The notes under the pieces are model-generated. The model was not told the DNA's origin, ran no database searches, and saw only the letters and a program-made list of their open reading frames with translations. Positions 29,545-39,319 of a stretch of DNA of 64,000 nucleotides are shown one piece after another. Location of the stretch: positions 124,001-188,000 of the forward strand of contig NZ_CAKKNA010000009.1 of NCBI RefSeq assembly GCF_918741275.1. The letters run 5' to 3'. The DNA is from Bacillus sp. CECT 9360 (lineage in GTDB: Bacteria; Bacillota; Bacilli; Bacillales; DSM-1321). Numbering within the stretch: the first letter of the stretch is position 1; every line of letters starts with the position of its first letter. Both the position numbers and the translations under genes were made by a program.

Positions 29545-30439
29545 TTCGTTTTTCCGCCTCTTCTTGTAAGATGTAATCGATCATATAATCGGCAACGTTA
29601 ACTCCTGTACAATCATAAATATTTAACAAATGCGAATTCGAATTAACTTCACAAAGCAATGGACCGCGCTCTCCAAACAATAAATCAATTCCCGCGAAAT
29701 CGATTCCAAGGATGTCGGCACATGTAACGGCTAGTTCGATTTCTTCAGGAGTCGGGTTATACGCTAGCATTTTTCCTCCATTCGTTACGTTTGCGCGAAA
29801 ATCAGTTTCAGAAGTTCTGAGCATCGAAGCAACCACCTTGCCCCCGACAACATTGAGACGGATATCCCTGCCCTTGCTGCTTTTTACAAACTCCTGCAGG
29901 ATAAAAGGTTTATGGGCGATGTTTCTTACCAATTCTAGTAATTCCGTTTCGTTCTGAGCAAGATAAACCTGCTCGCCGAAGGAGCCATACGCTTCTTTAA
30001 TGACCAACGGATAACCGAGGTCTTGTCCGATATTCTTAAATGCCTGAAAGTCCTCCCGCTGGATGCCTTCATATGTAAAAGGCGGAAATACGGTTCTCGG
30101 CATTGGAATCCCGTGGTTAGCGAGAGCTTGATGTGTTTTGGCCTTGCTGTCACAGACTTCGATAGAAGCACTTCCGTTATAGACAGGAATGCCCATCATC
30201 TCCAAGTGACGCGCCAATTGTATATCTTTGTCCATGAAAATGATAAAATCAGGAAGCGAATCGGAGAAGCTGCCTTTTAATCTTGGTATTCCATTATCAA
30301 GCACAGCAATTAATTCCGTATGGCGGACGATGCTGGTAGAAACCTTTTTTCTCTCTGCGGCGTCTTTCATAAAAATCGCCAGATCAGAGAATTTTTTTTG
30401 TTGCAAATAGCCGTTTACGACAATCCAACAACCACTCAT
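29537..30439 (-). CDS. ATP-grasp (RimK-like) ligase, first of a tandem pair
   Basis: A 300-residue ATP-grasp enzyme related to RimK/LysX ligases, which join an amino acid to a carboxylate with ATP. CDSKAKTHQALANHGIPMPRT leads into the ATP-grasp fold. LVIKEAYGSFGEQVYL and FILQEFVKSSKGRDIRLNVVGG bind ATP, and the intact LCEVNSNSHL motif binds metal. AGGAAG precedes ATG 30439. It forms an operon with the downstream paralogue (8-base overlap), divergent from folC. I do not know this pair from the B. subtilis locus. Substrate unknown. Confidence 0.82.
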   Translation of the reverse strand: MSGCWIVVNGYLQQKKFSDLAIFMKDAAERKKVSTSIVRHTELIAVLDNGIPRLKGSFSDSLPDFIIFMDKDIQLARHLEMMGIPVYNGSASIEVCDSKAKTHQALANHGIPMPRTVFPPFTYEGIQREDFQAFKNIGQDLGYPLVIKEAYGSFGEQVYLAQNETELLELVRNIAHKPFILQEFVKSSKGRDIRLNVVGGKVVASMLRTSETDFRANVTNGGKMLAYNPTPEEIELAVTCADILGIDFAGIDLLFGERGPLLCEVNSNSHLLNIYDCTGVNVADYMIDYILQEEAEKRNE

Positions 30440-30536
30440 ACTGGAACACTTCCTTTGTCAGGTAAATAGGCTACATATAGATGATATAATTGTAAAGGAT
30501 ATTTTGAAACAAAGTAAGTGGTTTGGAGGCATTTAT

Positions 30537-31838
30537 ATGCAGAAAGAGACAATGGCTGAAATAAATGAGTACTTGCATAACAGGCAGCTTCAACTGGGGA
30601 TGGATTTCGGCCTTACACGAATGGAAACGCTTCTCACCTGTTTGGACAATCCGCACCACCATATGAAATTCGTACATATTGCAGGCTCGAACGGAAAAGG
30701 TTCGACCTTGAATTATCTGAAGGAAATTCTCCAAGCGGAAGGAATACGTACCGGTGCGTTTACTTCCCCGTACTTAGAATCGGTGAATGAACAGCTCTCA
30801 ATAAATCAATCGATGATCAGTGACCGGGAATTTATTTCACTTTTTAATCAAGTACATAATGCGGTTGAAGCAATGGATCGGTCGGGAAATGGTCCGACTC
30901 AGTTCGAAATACTAACGGCCATGGCTTTTTTATATTTTAAACAAAAAGAAGCTGATATTGTTTTGCTTGAAACAGGGCTTGGAGGCAGGCTCGATTCAAC
31001 CAACGTGGTGACCCCGGTACTGTCGATCATCACTTCGATCTCTTTAGAGCATACGGGCATTCTAGGCCAGTCAATGGAAGAGATAGCGAGAGAAAAGGCA
31101 GGCATCATCAAAAAGGAAGTACCGGTGATCAGCGGCGCGGCAGAACAAGCCATACAGGATAAGGCTGTAGCAGAAAATGCCAGACTCTATCAGTTGAATA
31201 AGGACTTTTTCATAGAAAACCTAGGCAGTGAAGGAAGCATGCAGAGATTTTCCTATCATTTCGAAAGATACACACTTGATGAAATTGAGCTTGGGATGTT
31301 GGGGAAGCACCAGGCTGAGAACGCGTCCCTCGCTCTAACGGCGATCTTGCTGATGAATGAACGACAGCAGTATTCAATCCGTGAAGAAAGCATTCGAAAA
31401 GGATTGCGCCATGCAGTGTGGAGTGCCCGTTTTGAGCTGGTATCAAAGCAGCCTTTAATTGTATTGGATGGTGCCCACAATCCCGCAGGCATGTCCGCTT
31501 TAATAGAAACATTGCAAAATTATTATCCTGATAAAGGATTCCGATTTGTTTTCGCCGCACTGAAAGACAAGAACTATCAGGAAATGATAGCAGCCCTTGA
31601 CCAAAAAGCTGAAAATATCATTTTTACCGAGTTTCCGCACGAACGTGCCGCTGCTGCGGAGTTGCTCTATGAATGCAGCAAGACGGAAAATATAAGGGTG
31701 ATGAAGGATTGGCAAGAGGCGATCGATCATTCTTTGGGAAACGAAATGGATAATGAAGTGCTAATCATAACTGGTTCGCTATATTTTCTATCGCTGGCGA
31801 GGCCATATCTGATTGAAAAACTTCATGGGAAATATTGA
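30537..31838 (+). CDS. folC: Folylpolyglutamate synthase / dihydrofolate synthase
   Basis: Mur-ligase-type enzyme that adds glutamate to folates. It has 433 residues. The ATP loop GSNGKGST is at residues 50-57, and VLLETGLGGRLDSTN and LDGAHNPAGM are typical of FolC. TTTGGAGG (30522-30529) fixes ATG 30537. In B. subtilis it also follows valS; here array D and the two ATP-grasp genes intervene. Confidence 0.96.
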   Translation: MQKETMAEINEYLHNRQLQLGMDFGLTRMETLLTCLDNPHHHMKFVHIAGSNGKGSTLNYLKEILQAEGIRTGAFTSPYLESVNEQLSINQSMISDREFISLFNQVHNAVEAMDRSGNGPTQFEILTAMAFLYFKQKEADIVLLETGLGGRLDSTNVVTPVLSIITSISLEHTGILGQSMEEIAREKAGIIKKEVPVISGAAEQAIQDKAVAENARLYQLNKDFFIENLGSEGSMQRFSYHFERYTLDEIELGMLGKHQAENASLALTAILLMNERQQYSIREESIRKGLRHAVWSARFELVSKQPLIVLDGAHNPAGMSALIETLQNYYPDKGFRFVFAALKDKNYQEMIAALDQKAENIIFTEFPHERAAAAELLYECSKTENIRVMKDWQEAIDHSLGNEMDNEVLIITGSLYFLSLARPYLIEKLHGKY

Positions 31839-31962
31839 AAAAAAACTCGAGCTTTCGATGTGACAAATTTGAGAATATTTGCTAAAATTAACTAAAATGC
31901 GGACTTTTTTACTAGTTTTATTTAAAATGACCTAGGAAATAAGGTGGAGAGGGGGGGTTGTA

Positions 31963-33675
31963 ATGGAGGTCGAAAAGCATAAACGGATGGGTGTTTGGCT
32001 ATTATGGCTCTTGATTGTTCCCGGGGGGATCTTGCTGACATTTCATTATGATCCTCCGCACATCAACGGTCATGAATGGGACATTTTCGCCTTCCTTGTT
32101 TTAATGTGCATCCTGGCGTTAATCCCGATGATTATTAATAATACGCAAATCTCGGCTTTTCAAGGAGTTTCCCTTGCCGTCTTCCTCATATATGGCTTGG
32201 CTGTTGAGATGTTGGTGACACAAATTTCCTTCATCTTTATGCTGTCGATGCTGAGACTTAGACGGAGTGAAATTTATCGACTGCCGCTTAATTCGCTGAT
32301 TTTTTTCCTAGTTTGTTTAGTAAGCGGTCTTATTTACTACGCAATCGGAGGAACCCATGACTATAGTACTGTAGTTCATCCATCCAATTTATGGATGATA
32401 TTCGTCTATCTTTTTTCTTATTTTTTCTTGAATACTTTTTTGGTTACAGTAGCCAGGTATTTTTTAATGAATCAGAAACTTGAGCCATTTACCAAAGATA
32501 CAATATGGGATATGATTTCTTCTTTGGTCGTACTTCCCATCGGTATTATTTTCTATGATTTGTACCAGCAACTGGGGTACCTTGCAATCTTGTTTGGCGG
32601 GGTCCCTTTAATAGGGATCGCTTTCGTCATGAGGCTCTATAACTCGTCACAGGGAATTAACAGACGACTAAAAAAAGCCAGTGAAATTGGACATCAGCTT
32701 ACTCAAAGGCTGCAGGTTGAAGAAGTTCTTCATCTTTTTGTCGAGAAAATTTCAACGATTCTTCCGTCCGAACAGACATACATTTTCGATGTTTTTAATA
32801 AGGAAGACAAAATTCGCCTCCTTCGTTATGCTGAGCAAGGGATCGAACAAGAGAAAGAAATACAGCCGTTTGCAATTAATGCAGGAATATGCGGATTTGT
32901 ACGGATAACCAAACAGGGAATCATCTATAACTCGAAGAAAGAGTGGAAGCATCTTGATAGAGGAGGTTTCCTACCCAAAACAACACAAAGTGTCCTGGCT
33001 GTCCCGATTGTCCGCAATTCTCTCGTCGAAGGTATATTAATCCTGGCTTCAGGGAAGAAGCGGGCATATGAGCAAAATCAATTAATGATTATGAATATTT
33101 TGTGCTCCTATTTAGGGGTGGCGATAGAAAATGCCCGTCATGTAGAAGAAACAAAAAAACAAAGTGAACGCTGTGCTTTGACCAATCTCTATAATTATCG
33201 ATATTTCGAAACAGCCATTGAGGAGGAATTTAACAAGGAATATAGCAATCTTTCATTAATTCTTTTAGACATCGATCATTTTAAATCTATCAATGATAAC
33301 TATGGGCACCAGGCTGGAAATGAAATCTTGATCGAGCTGGCGGGGCGTCTTGAGCTATTGATTGCGAATAAAGGAGTCCTTGCCCGTTATGGAGGGGAAG
33401 AGTTTGTGATTCTCTTGCCCAATGTCGATAAGGCGGCGGCGTATGATTTTGCTGAATTTATCAGGGAATCCATTGCGATCCAGCCCTTCTCTGTATACTC
33501 AGATTTAGATGAGCTCCGCAGTAAAGTTCTTATTCCAGTTACCGCAAGCATTGGTGTCGCATCAGCGCCCGATGACGCAGAAGATGCGCAAACGTTAATT
33601 CGCCACGCAGACCGAGCCATGTACACCGGCGCTAAGAAAGCGGGCAGGAATAAAGTTGCCGAATATGTAGGATGA
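31963..33675 (+). CDS. Membrane-bound GAF-GGDEF diguanylate cyclase
   Basis: A 570-residue protein predicted to make cyclic di-GMP. About eight membrane helices fill residues 10-225, followed by a GAF-like sensory domain (about 245-400) and a GGDEF domain (about 405-570). The active-site GGEEF is at 477-481, and LLDIDHFKSINDNYGHQAGN is intact. The RxxD inhibitory site normally five residues before GGEEF is absent, so product inhibition through that site is unlikely. ATG 31963 follows a G-rich ribosome binding site. It lies between folC and comC. The sensed signal is unknown. Confidence 0.9.
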   Translation: MEVEKHKRMGVWLLWLLIVPGGILLTFHYDPPHINGHEWDIFAFLVLMCILALIPMIINNTQISAFQGVSLAVFLIYGLAVEMLVTQISFIFMLSMLRLRRSEIYRLPLNSLIFFLVCLVSGLIYYAIGGTHDYSTVVHPSNLWMIFVYLFSYFFLNTFLVTVARYFLMNQKLEPFTKDTIWDMISSLVVLPIGIIFYDLYQQLGYLAILFGGVPLIGIAFVMRLYNSSQGINRRLKKASEIGHQLTQRLQVEEVLHLFVEKISTILPSEQTYIFDVFNKEDKIRLLRYAEQGIEQEKEIQPFAINAGICGFVRITKQGIIYNSKKEWKHLDRGGFLPKTTQSVLAVPIVRNSLVEGILILASGKKRAYEQNQLMIMNILCSYLGVAIENARHVEETKKQSERCALTNLYNYRYFETAIEEEFNKEYSNLSLILLDIDHFKSINDNYGHQAGNEILIELAGRLELLIANKGVLARYGGEEFVILLPNVDKAAAYDFAEFIRESIAIQPFSVYSDLDELRSKVLIPVTASIGVASAPDDAEDAQTLIRHADRAMYTGAKKAGRNKVAEYVG

Positions 33676-33677
33676 CA

Positions 33678-33707
33678 AGACAAAAGCGACTGGGCTTTTG
33701 TCTTTTT
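33678..33707 (+). terminator. Terminator after the diguanylate cyclase gene
   Basis: Stem AGACAAAAGC / GCTTTTGTCT with a short loop is followed by TTTTACTTTTTT. Confidence 0.75.
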
Positions 33708-33795
33708 ACTTTTTTAAAATTGGTATTTTATAGAAATTAATAGAAAAATATTGTATGATAAATCTATAAAAACGGTAAAGGAACCTACTATTCAT

Positions 33796-34542
33796 ATGAC
33801 TCTTATTTATATGTACTTATTCATACTCGGTCTGGTGTTGGGATCTTTTTATAATGTCGTTGGCCTGCGGGTTCCTGAAAATATTTCAATCGTGAGGCCT
33901 GGCTCACATTGTCCGGCATGCCATAGAAATTTAGGAAAATTGGATTTGATACCGGTTTTCTCTTATCTCTTTCTCCGTGGAAAGTGCCGAGGCTGCGGCA
34001 AAAAGATTTCCATGATATATCCTGCTGTCGAACTTATGACCGGATTATTATTCATGGTGGCTTGCTATCAGTTCGGGCTGGGCGGTGAATTGCTAGTGGC
34101 GCTCACTTTTATTTCGCTTTTGACGATTATTTTTGTGTCGGATGTTTTCTACATGGTTATCCCTGATAAAGTGCTTTTATTTTTTATTCCCCTTATTCTT
34201 CTCGAGAGATTATTCGTGCCCCTGGATCCATGGTGGGATATGTTCGTAGGCGCTTTTACGGGTTTTGCGCTTTTATACCTAATCGTGATAATAAGCAAGG
34301 GTGGAATGGGTGTGGGAGATGCAAAACTATTTTTTGTTATCGGTCTAGTGCTCGGTCTGAGGTTGACGCTTCTGTCTCTCGTTCTAGCAATATTTATTGG
34401 AGCTGTTTATGGCATTTTCGGCATGCTCGTGGGCAAATACAAGAAAAAACAAGCCATTCCGTTTGGGCCTTTCATCGCTGCTGGCGCCTTTGTCTCCTTA
34501 TTTTATGGAGATGCTTTAATCAATTGGTACCTAAACATTTAA
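33796..34542 (+). CDS. comC: Type 4 prepilin peptidase ComC
   Basis: Membrane aspartyl protease that cleaves and N-methylates prepilins of the competence pseudopilus. It has 248 residues, the same as B. subtilis ComC. Zinc-loop cysteines are Cys39, Cys42, Cys64 and Cys67, and catalytic aspartates are Asp116 and Asp175 (in GVGD). The start is uncertain: ATG 33796 fits the family N-terminus, but AAAGGA is rather far upstream. Position after folC agrees with B. subtilis. Confidence 0.92.
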   Translation: MTLIYMYLFILGLVLGSFYNVVGLRVPENISIVRPGSHCPACHRNLGKLDLIPVFSYLFLRGKCRGCGKKISMIYPAVELMTGLLFMVACYQFGLGGELLVALTFISLLTIIFVSDVFYMVIPDKVLLFFIPLILLERLFVPLDPWWDMFVGAFTGFALLYLIVIISKGGMGVGDAKLFFVIGLVLGLRLTLLSLVLAIFIGAVYGIFGMLVGKYKKKQAIPFGPFIAAGAFVSLFYGDALINWYLNI

Positions 34543-34685
34543 ATTTACAGATACAAAACTTCATATCGAACTTCCCGCCAGAAAAATTTGACGAAACCTA
34601 TTAAGTACAAGGCGACAAAAGTCTTGTTCTTTTTTTTTGTCCCTGTGATAGGATGAGAAAAATGAGGTCGAAGGGAGCCTGTACA

Positions 34686-35657
34686 ATGGACAAGTCCGGG
34701 AACAGAAAAAGTATTACAATCAAGATCAATGGACAGGAAAAAACATTCGAGGAAAACAAGAAAGACAGGCTCAATCCGGAGAATCAACTCGCTGCAACAA
34801 GGGAGAAGGCGGAGGAAGAAAGTTTTGATTGGATATTGCCTGATCACGATGATGAAGAGAAAAACGAAATAATAAATCCTGTCCCCTTTAAAAAAAGGAT
34901 ATATACTTTCGGAGGCAAAACGACAAACCATGAAAAAAATAGGTTCAGTCTGATTGCTATACTTTGCGCTGTTCTTTTAGGGACATGCTTTGGCCTTATT
35001 ATCTTAAAAACAATCACAACTGATGACGGAACAACCGCAACTGAAAGAGCTCCGGCGGCCGTTGCTCCTAAGGAAACGCAATCCGCAGAAAGTATAAATA
35101 CAAACCTAAAAACATATATGGTCCAAGGAGGGGTTTTCAGTACGGAGAACAGCGCCCGCGAGCTTCAGAAAAATATTAAACAAAAAGGCGTGCCAGCAGA
35201 AATTTTCGCATTGGACGAGAAGTATTACATATTTGTGGGGACGGCCGGAAGCCTGGAGGACAGTAAGGGGCTTGCTTCTTATCATAAACAAAACCAAGTC
35301 GATGCTTTCTGGAAGGAAGTATCATTTTCAGCTGCGATAAAGGGTGGTAAAAAAGAAAAAGAACTTTTGAACGAAATGTCCACGCTCTACGGCACATTAT
35401 CGCAATTTACCTCGGGTCTTTTGAATGGTACCGTATCGACGGCGGATCAAGAGGTTCTCAGCAAGCAAATAAAGGCCGTTAACAACAGTGCCGAAAACGT
35501 ATCAGCGGAAGCACTCGTAAATATGAAAAAAAATATCTCTTCATCAGCCGAGCTTCTCAATAAATATCAATCTTCAAAAGATCCTGAGCAATTAATCCTT
35601 GCCCAGGAACAGCTTCTGCTCTACTTAAAGGGCTATCAAAGCATCGGAGCAAGCTGA
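34686..35657 (+). CDS. spoIIB: Stage II sporulation protein B (SPOR domain)
   Basis: A bitopic membrane protein that helps engulfment at the sporulation septum. It has 323 residues: an N-terminal cytosolic region rich in charge, one membrane helix at about 88-108 (FSLIAILCAVLLGTCFGLIIL), and an extracytoplasmic SPOR domain at about 140-210 that binds denuded peptidoglycan (TYMVQGGVFSTENSARELQ). AAGGGAG at 34671-34677 selects ATG 34686 over the in-frame codon at 34653. The comC-spoIIB-maf order is as in B. subtilis. Confidence 0.88.
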   Translation: MDKSGNRKSITIKINGQEKTFEENKKDRLNPENQLAATREKAEEESFDWILPDHDDEEKNEIINPVPFKKRIYTFGGKTTNHEKNRFSLIAILCAVLLGTCFGLIILKTITTDDGTTATERAPAAVAPKETQSAESINTNLKTYMVQGGVFSTENSARELQKNIKQKGVPAEIFALDEKYYIFVGTAGSLEDSKGLASYHKQNQVDAFWKEVSFSAAIKGGKKEKELLNEMSTLYGTLSQFTSGLLNGTVSTADQEVLSKQIKAVNNSAENVSAEALVNMKKNISSSAELLNKYQSSKDPEQLILAQEQLLLYLKGYQSIGAS

Positions 35658-35868
35658 TAATCACTAGATGTTTATTTTCTGGGAAATATCTCGCGTATTG
35701 TCGAAAAAAGGGATTTGGGTTATACATGATCAGGTACAAAAGTCATGTAATACCACAGATTCTTTTTTTATAAAGAAATATCTTGTCAAAGATTGTTAGT
35801 TCTTCTGTAATTTGTTACTATAAGTGTGTATCTCCCAAAACTGCTTTTAGTGAGGTAAGGTGGAATTC

Positions 35869-36429
35869 ATGCATCGGTTGATATTAGCTTCTTCATCACC
35901 GCGTCGTAAGGAACTTCTCCAATTTCTCCAAATTCCCTTTCAAACGATTCACGCCAATGTTGATGAAAGCATTGACTCTGGTTTGACTGCCGAAGAGGCT
36001 GTCCAAGATCTGGCATTGAGAAAAGCAGCGAATATCGCAACTGAACATAAAGAAAGCTGTGTCATTGGCTCGGACACGATCGTTGTGGTTGACGGCGAAA
36101 TTTTAGGAAAGCCTATCGATCGTGCAGACGCGAAAAAAACGTTGGAATTGCTTTCAGGAAGAACACACTCTGTGTATACGGGTGTGGCTATCATCAGTGA
36201 TAAAAACAGGACCGTTTTTGCAGAAAAAACGGAAGTAACCTTTTGGGAGTTGTCTGACGAAGAAATTGAAACCTATCTCGAAACAGGAGAACCATTTGAC
36301 AAAGCGGGCAGCTACGGTATACAGGGATACGGTTCACTTCTCGTGAAAGGAATCACCGGTGACTATTATACGGTGATGGGCCTTCCGGTAGCCAGATTAT
36401 CCCGTGAATTAAAGCGTCATGTGTTGTAG
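35869..36429 (+). CDS. maf: Maf nucleotide pyrophosphatase / septum-site regulator
   Basis: House-cleaning pyrophosphatase acting on non-canonical or modified nucleotides, also linked to septum formation. It has 186 residues. The signature SSSPRRKELL is at residues 8-17; GSDTIVVVDGEILGKP and GEPFDKAGSYGIQG are the other family motifs. TAAGGTGG at 35856-35863 supports ATG 35869; the in-frame GTG at 35860 is inside that site. It leads the maf-radC-mreBCD-minCD cluster. Confidence 0.95.
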   Translation: MHRLILASSSPRRKELLQFLQIPFQTIHANVDESIDSGLTAEEAVQDLALRKAANIATEHKESCVIGSDTIVVVDGEILGKPIDRADAKKTLELLSGRTHSVYTGVAIISDKNRTVFAEKTEVTFWELSDEEIETYLETGEPFDKAGSYGIQGYGSLLVKGITGDYYTVMGLPVARLSRELKRHVL

Positions 36430-36488
36430 GGTTTTTCTTTAGGCGGCATTCGGGTCCCATACAAAAAGTATGAGAGGATGTTGGATCA

Positions 36489-37163
36489 ATGCTAATTCGC
36501 GACGTTCCGAAAGAAGAAAGACCCCGGGAACGATTTTTACAGGAGGGAGCCAGGAGCCTTTCTACACAAGAACTTCTTGCGCTCTTGCTTAGAACCGGAA
36601 CCAAGGATGAATCAGTCATTCAGCTGGCGAACCGGTTAATCAGCACATTTGAAGGATTACGGCTGTTAAAGGATGCTTCCATTGAAGAAATTACGGCGAT
36701 TAAAGGAATCGGAGAAGCAAAGGCGATTCAGATTCTCGCATCCGTAGAGCTTGGCAGAAGAGTCAGCAATTTAAATTACAATGACCGCTATGTGATTCGT
36801 TCTCCCCAAGATTGTGCAAACTATTGCATGGAAGAAATGCGGTTTTTATCTCAGGAGCATTTTGTTTGCTTGTATTTAAACACAAAGAACCAAGTGCTGC
36901 ATAGGAAAACTATTTTTATCGGCAGCTTAAACGCCTCCATCGTACATCCTCGCGAGGTATTTAAAGAAGCTTTTCGCCGTTCGGCGGCCTCTATCATTTG
37001 TCTTCATAACCACCCTTCAGGAGACCCCACTCCAAGCAGAGAAGATATCGAAGTAACGAAAAGGCTAGCTGAATGCGGTAAAATAATTGGCATAGACCTG
37101 CTCGACCATGTTATCATCGGTGAGCAAAAGTATGTCAGTCTAAAGGAAAAAGGTTATTTATGA
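36489..37163 (+). CDS. radC: RadC-family (UPF0758) JAB-domain protein
   Basis: A 224-residue protein with an N-terminal helix-hairpin-helix region (ITAIKGIGEAKAIQILASVELGRR) and a C-terminal MPN/JAB metal-binding domain whose ligands are in LHNHPSGDPTPSREDI. Once thought to act in DNA repair; the true role is unsettled. It lies 59 bases after maf and ahead of mreB, as in B. subtilis. Confidence 0.93.
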   Translation: MLIRDVPKEERPRERFLQEGARSLSTQELLALLLRTGTKDESVIQLANRLISTFEGLRLLKDASIEEITAIKGIGEAKAIQILASVELGRRVSNLNYNDRYVIRSPQDCANYCMEEMRFLSQEHFVCLYLNTKNQVLHRKTIFIGSLNASIVHPREVFKEAFRRSAASIICLHNHPSGDPTPSREDIEVTKRLAECGKIIGIDLLDHVIIGEQKYVSLKEKGYL

Positions 37164-37309
37164 CACTACCAAAATCTTTAACGATGCGATATAATAATGT
37201 TTATGATTTTTGGGGGAATTTTTTTAAAGTCTTCTGTTCTGGAAAGAATATCTGGAATTAAATTGAATTCTTACTATAAAAGCAATCGTTATGAAAGGGA
37301 GATACCAGA

Positions 37310-38323
37310 ATGTTGGGAATTGGCACTAGAGATATTGGAATTGACTTAGGGACGGCAAATACGCTCGTTTATGTAAAAGGAAAAGGCATCGTTGTGAGGG
37401 AGCCATCCGTAGTGGCGTTCCAAACGGATACTAAAAGCATTGTAGCGGTCGGGAATGATGCAAAGAATATGATTGGCCGTACACCGGGAAATGTGGTTGC
37501 AATGCGCCCAATGAAAGATGGAGTCATTGCTGATTACGAGACAACAGCAACGATGATGAAATATTACATGAAACAAGCCCAGAACAAAGGCGTTTTTGCC
37601 CGTAAGCCTTATGTAATGGTCTGCGTGCCATCCGGAATCACGGCTGTAGAAGAAAGAGCTGTCATTGACGCGACAAGACAGGCGGGGGCCCGTGATGCTT
37701 ACACGATCGAAGAACCGTTTGCTGCTGCAATTGGTGCGGATCTTCCAGTTTGGGAACCTACAGGAAGCATGGTCGTCGATATCGGAGGCGGAACGACTGA
37801 AGTGGCAATCATTTCACTTGGCGGTATTGTTACAAGCCAGTCCATCCGCATTGCCGGTGATGAAATGGATGATGCCATCATCAGCTATATCCGCAAAAAT
37901 TATAACCTGATGATCGGTGACCGTACGTCAGAAAACATCAAGGTTGAAATTGGCTCTGCAGGAGTCAATGAAGGGATCGGCAGTATGGAAATTCGCGGAC
38001 GCGACTTGCTTACTGGACTTCCAAAAACGATTGAAGTCTCGGCTGAGGAAATTGCAAGAGCGCTTCATGACACAGTATCTGCGATTATCGATTCCGTGAA
38101 GAACACTTTGGAAAAAACTCCGCCTGAACTGGCGTCCGATATCATGGACCGTGGCATTGTTTTGACCGGAGGTGGTGCTTTGCTGCGTAATTTGGACAAA
38201 GTCATCAGTGAAGAAACGAATATGCCTGTCCTGATTGCGGAAAACCCGCTCGATTGTGTTGCAATCGGAACAGGAAAAGCATTAGATCATATTCATTTGT
38301 TTAAGAATAAAGCAACAAGATAA
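37310..38323 (+). CDS. mreB: Rod-shape-determining protein MreB
   Basis: Bacterial actin that organises lateral wall synthesis. It has 337 residues. Actin-fold signatures are [14 protein letters not shown] (phosphate 1), [19 protein letters not shown] (phosphate 2) and [14 protein letters not shown] (adenosine). GAAAGGGAG precedes ATG 37310. A hairpin at 38330-38359 separates it from mreC, perhaps to make more MreB than MreC and MreD. Confidence 0.98.
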   Translation: MLGIGTRDIGIDLGTANTLVYVKGKGIVVREPSVVAFQTDTKSIVAVGNDAKNMIGRTPGNVVAMRPMKDGVIADYETTATMMKYYMKQAQNKGVFARKPYVMVCVPSGITAVEERAVIDATRQAGARDAYTIEEPFAAAIGADLPVWEPTGSMVVDIGGGTTEVAIISLGGIVTSQSIRIAGDEMDDAIISYIRKNYNLMIGDRTSENIKVEIGSAGVNEGIGSMEIRGRDLLTGLPKTIEVSAEEIARALHDTVSAIIDSVKNTLEKTPPELASDIMDRGIVLTGGGALLRNLDKVISEETNMPVLIAENPLDCVAIGTGKALDHIHLFKNKATR

Positions 38324-38329
38324 TTTTTT

Positions 38330-38359
38330 AACGGGGGACTCCTTTGGGGTATCCCCGTT
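38330..38359 (+). other. Hairpin between mreB and mreC
   Basis: AACGGGG / CCCCGTT stem with a 16-base loop, followed only by TTTAAAG, so at most a weak terminator or a processing site inside the mre operon. Confidence 0.45.
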
Positions 38360-38416
38360 TAAAGCTATGTCCAATACATTTAGGAAACAACTCAGGAATA
38401 GATAGAGGTGAAAACC

Positions 38417-39319
38417 ATGCCACAGTTTTTCAATAAAAGATTAATATTATTGCTATTAGGTATAATCGTGCTCGTGGCATTGATCGGGTTTTCGTTAAGG
38501 GAGAGAGAAGAGTTATCCTGGCCGGAACAATTTATGAAAGATACAACCGGCTGGTTTCAAAATGCTTTTCATAAGCCCGTATCATCAGTGACGGGGTTTG
38601 TTGAAAATCTGAGCGATCTTCAAGATACACATGAAGAAAATAAAAAGCTGAAATCCCGATTAGATGAATATGTCAAATTGAAGACAGAGGTTCAGGACCT
38701 TAAGAAAGAAAACGAGGATATGCGAAAAATCCTTGATAAGGAAGACGATGACCTGAGGGAAGGTACACATATTCAGGCTACTGTCATCGGACGAAACCCG
38801 GCTCGCTGGAATGAAATGATCACAATCAATAAGGGAACTTTGCACGGAGTGGAGCCGAATATGGCGGTCGAAACATCACAAGGCATAATCGGTAAAATAA
38901 AAAGCAGTAATAAATTCACGTCTTCCGTTCAGCTCTTAAGTTCGATTGATCCGACCAATCGCGTTTCCGCAGTCATCCAGGGCGACGAGGATGCCTATGG
39001 AGTAATCGAAGGCTATGATAAGAAAACACAACGATTGCTCTTAAAACGTATTCCGTATGATAAAAAGATAAAAAAGGGTTCCAACGTCATTACCTCCGGT
39101 TATGGCGGCGTGTTCCCGAGGGGCCTTGTTGTCGGAAAAGTTATCGAGGTGAAGCCCGATCAATTTGGTTTAAATCAAACCGCTTATATCGAGCCTGCGA
39201 CAGATTTCTATGATATTAGAAATGTGATCATTGTAAAAAGTAATATTCCACAGGCAGCAGAAGATCAGCTAGAAGAAGAACTGCCTGATGAAGGGCTGGA
39301 GGGGGATGATGGGCAATGA
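38417..39319 (+). CDS. mreC: Rod-shape-determining protein MreC
   Basis: Bitopic scaffold linking MreB to wall synthases outside the membrane. It has 300 residues: one membrane helix at about 10-28, a coiled coil at about 65-105, and two beta-barrel domains (IGRNPARWNEMITINKGT, VITSGYGGVFPRGLVVG). The tail is acidic. AGAGGTGA (38404-38411) favours ATG 38417, giving the family start MPQFFNKRL. It overlaps mreD by 4 bases. Confidence 0.95.
   Translation: MPQFFNKRLILLLLGIIVLVALIGFSLREREELSWPEQFMKDTTGWFQNAFHKPVSSVTGFVENLSDLQDTHEENKKLKSRLDEYVKLKTEVQDLKKENEDMRKILDKEDDDLREGTHIQATVIGRNPARWNEMITINKGTLHGVEPNMAVETSQGIIGKIKSSNKFTSSVQLLSSIDPTNRVSAVIQGDEDAYGVIEGYDKKTQRLLLKRIPYDKKIKKGSNVITSGYGGVFPRGLVVGKVIEVKPDQFGLNQTAYIEPATDFYDIRNVIIVKSNIPQAAEDQLEEELPDEGLEGDDGQ

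Noticed and set aside
34230-34604. 124-residue frame overlapping comC
   Set aside because: Shadow of comC in another frame, which contains the catalytic GVGD codons.
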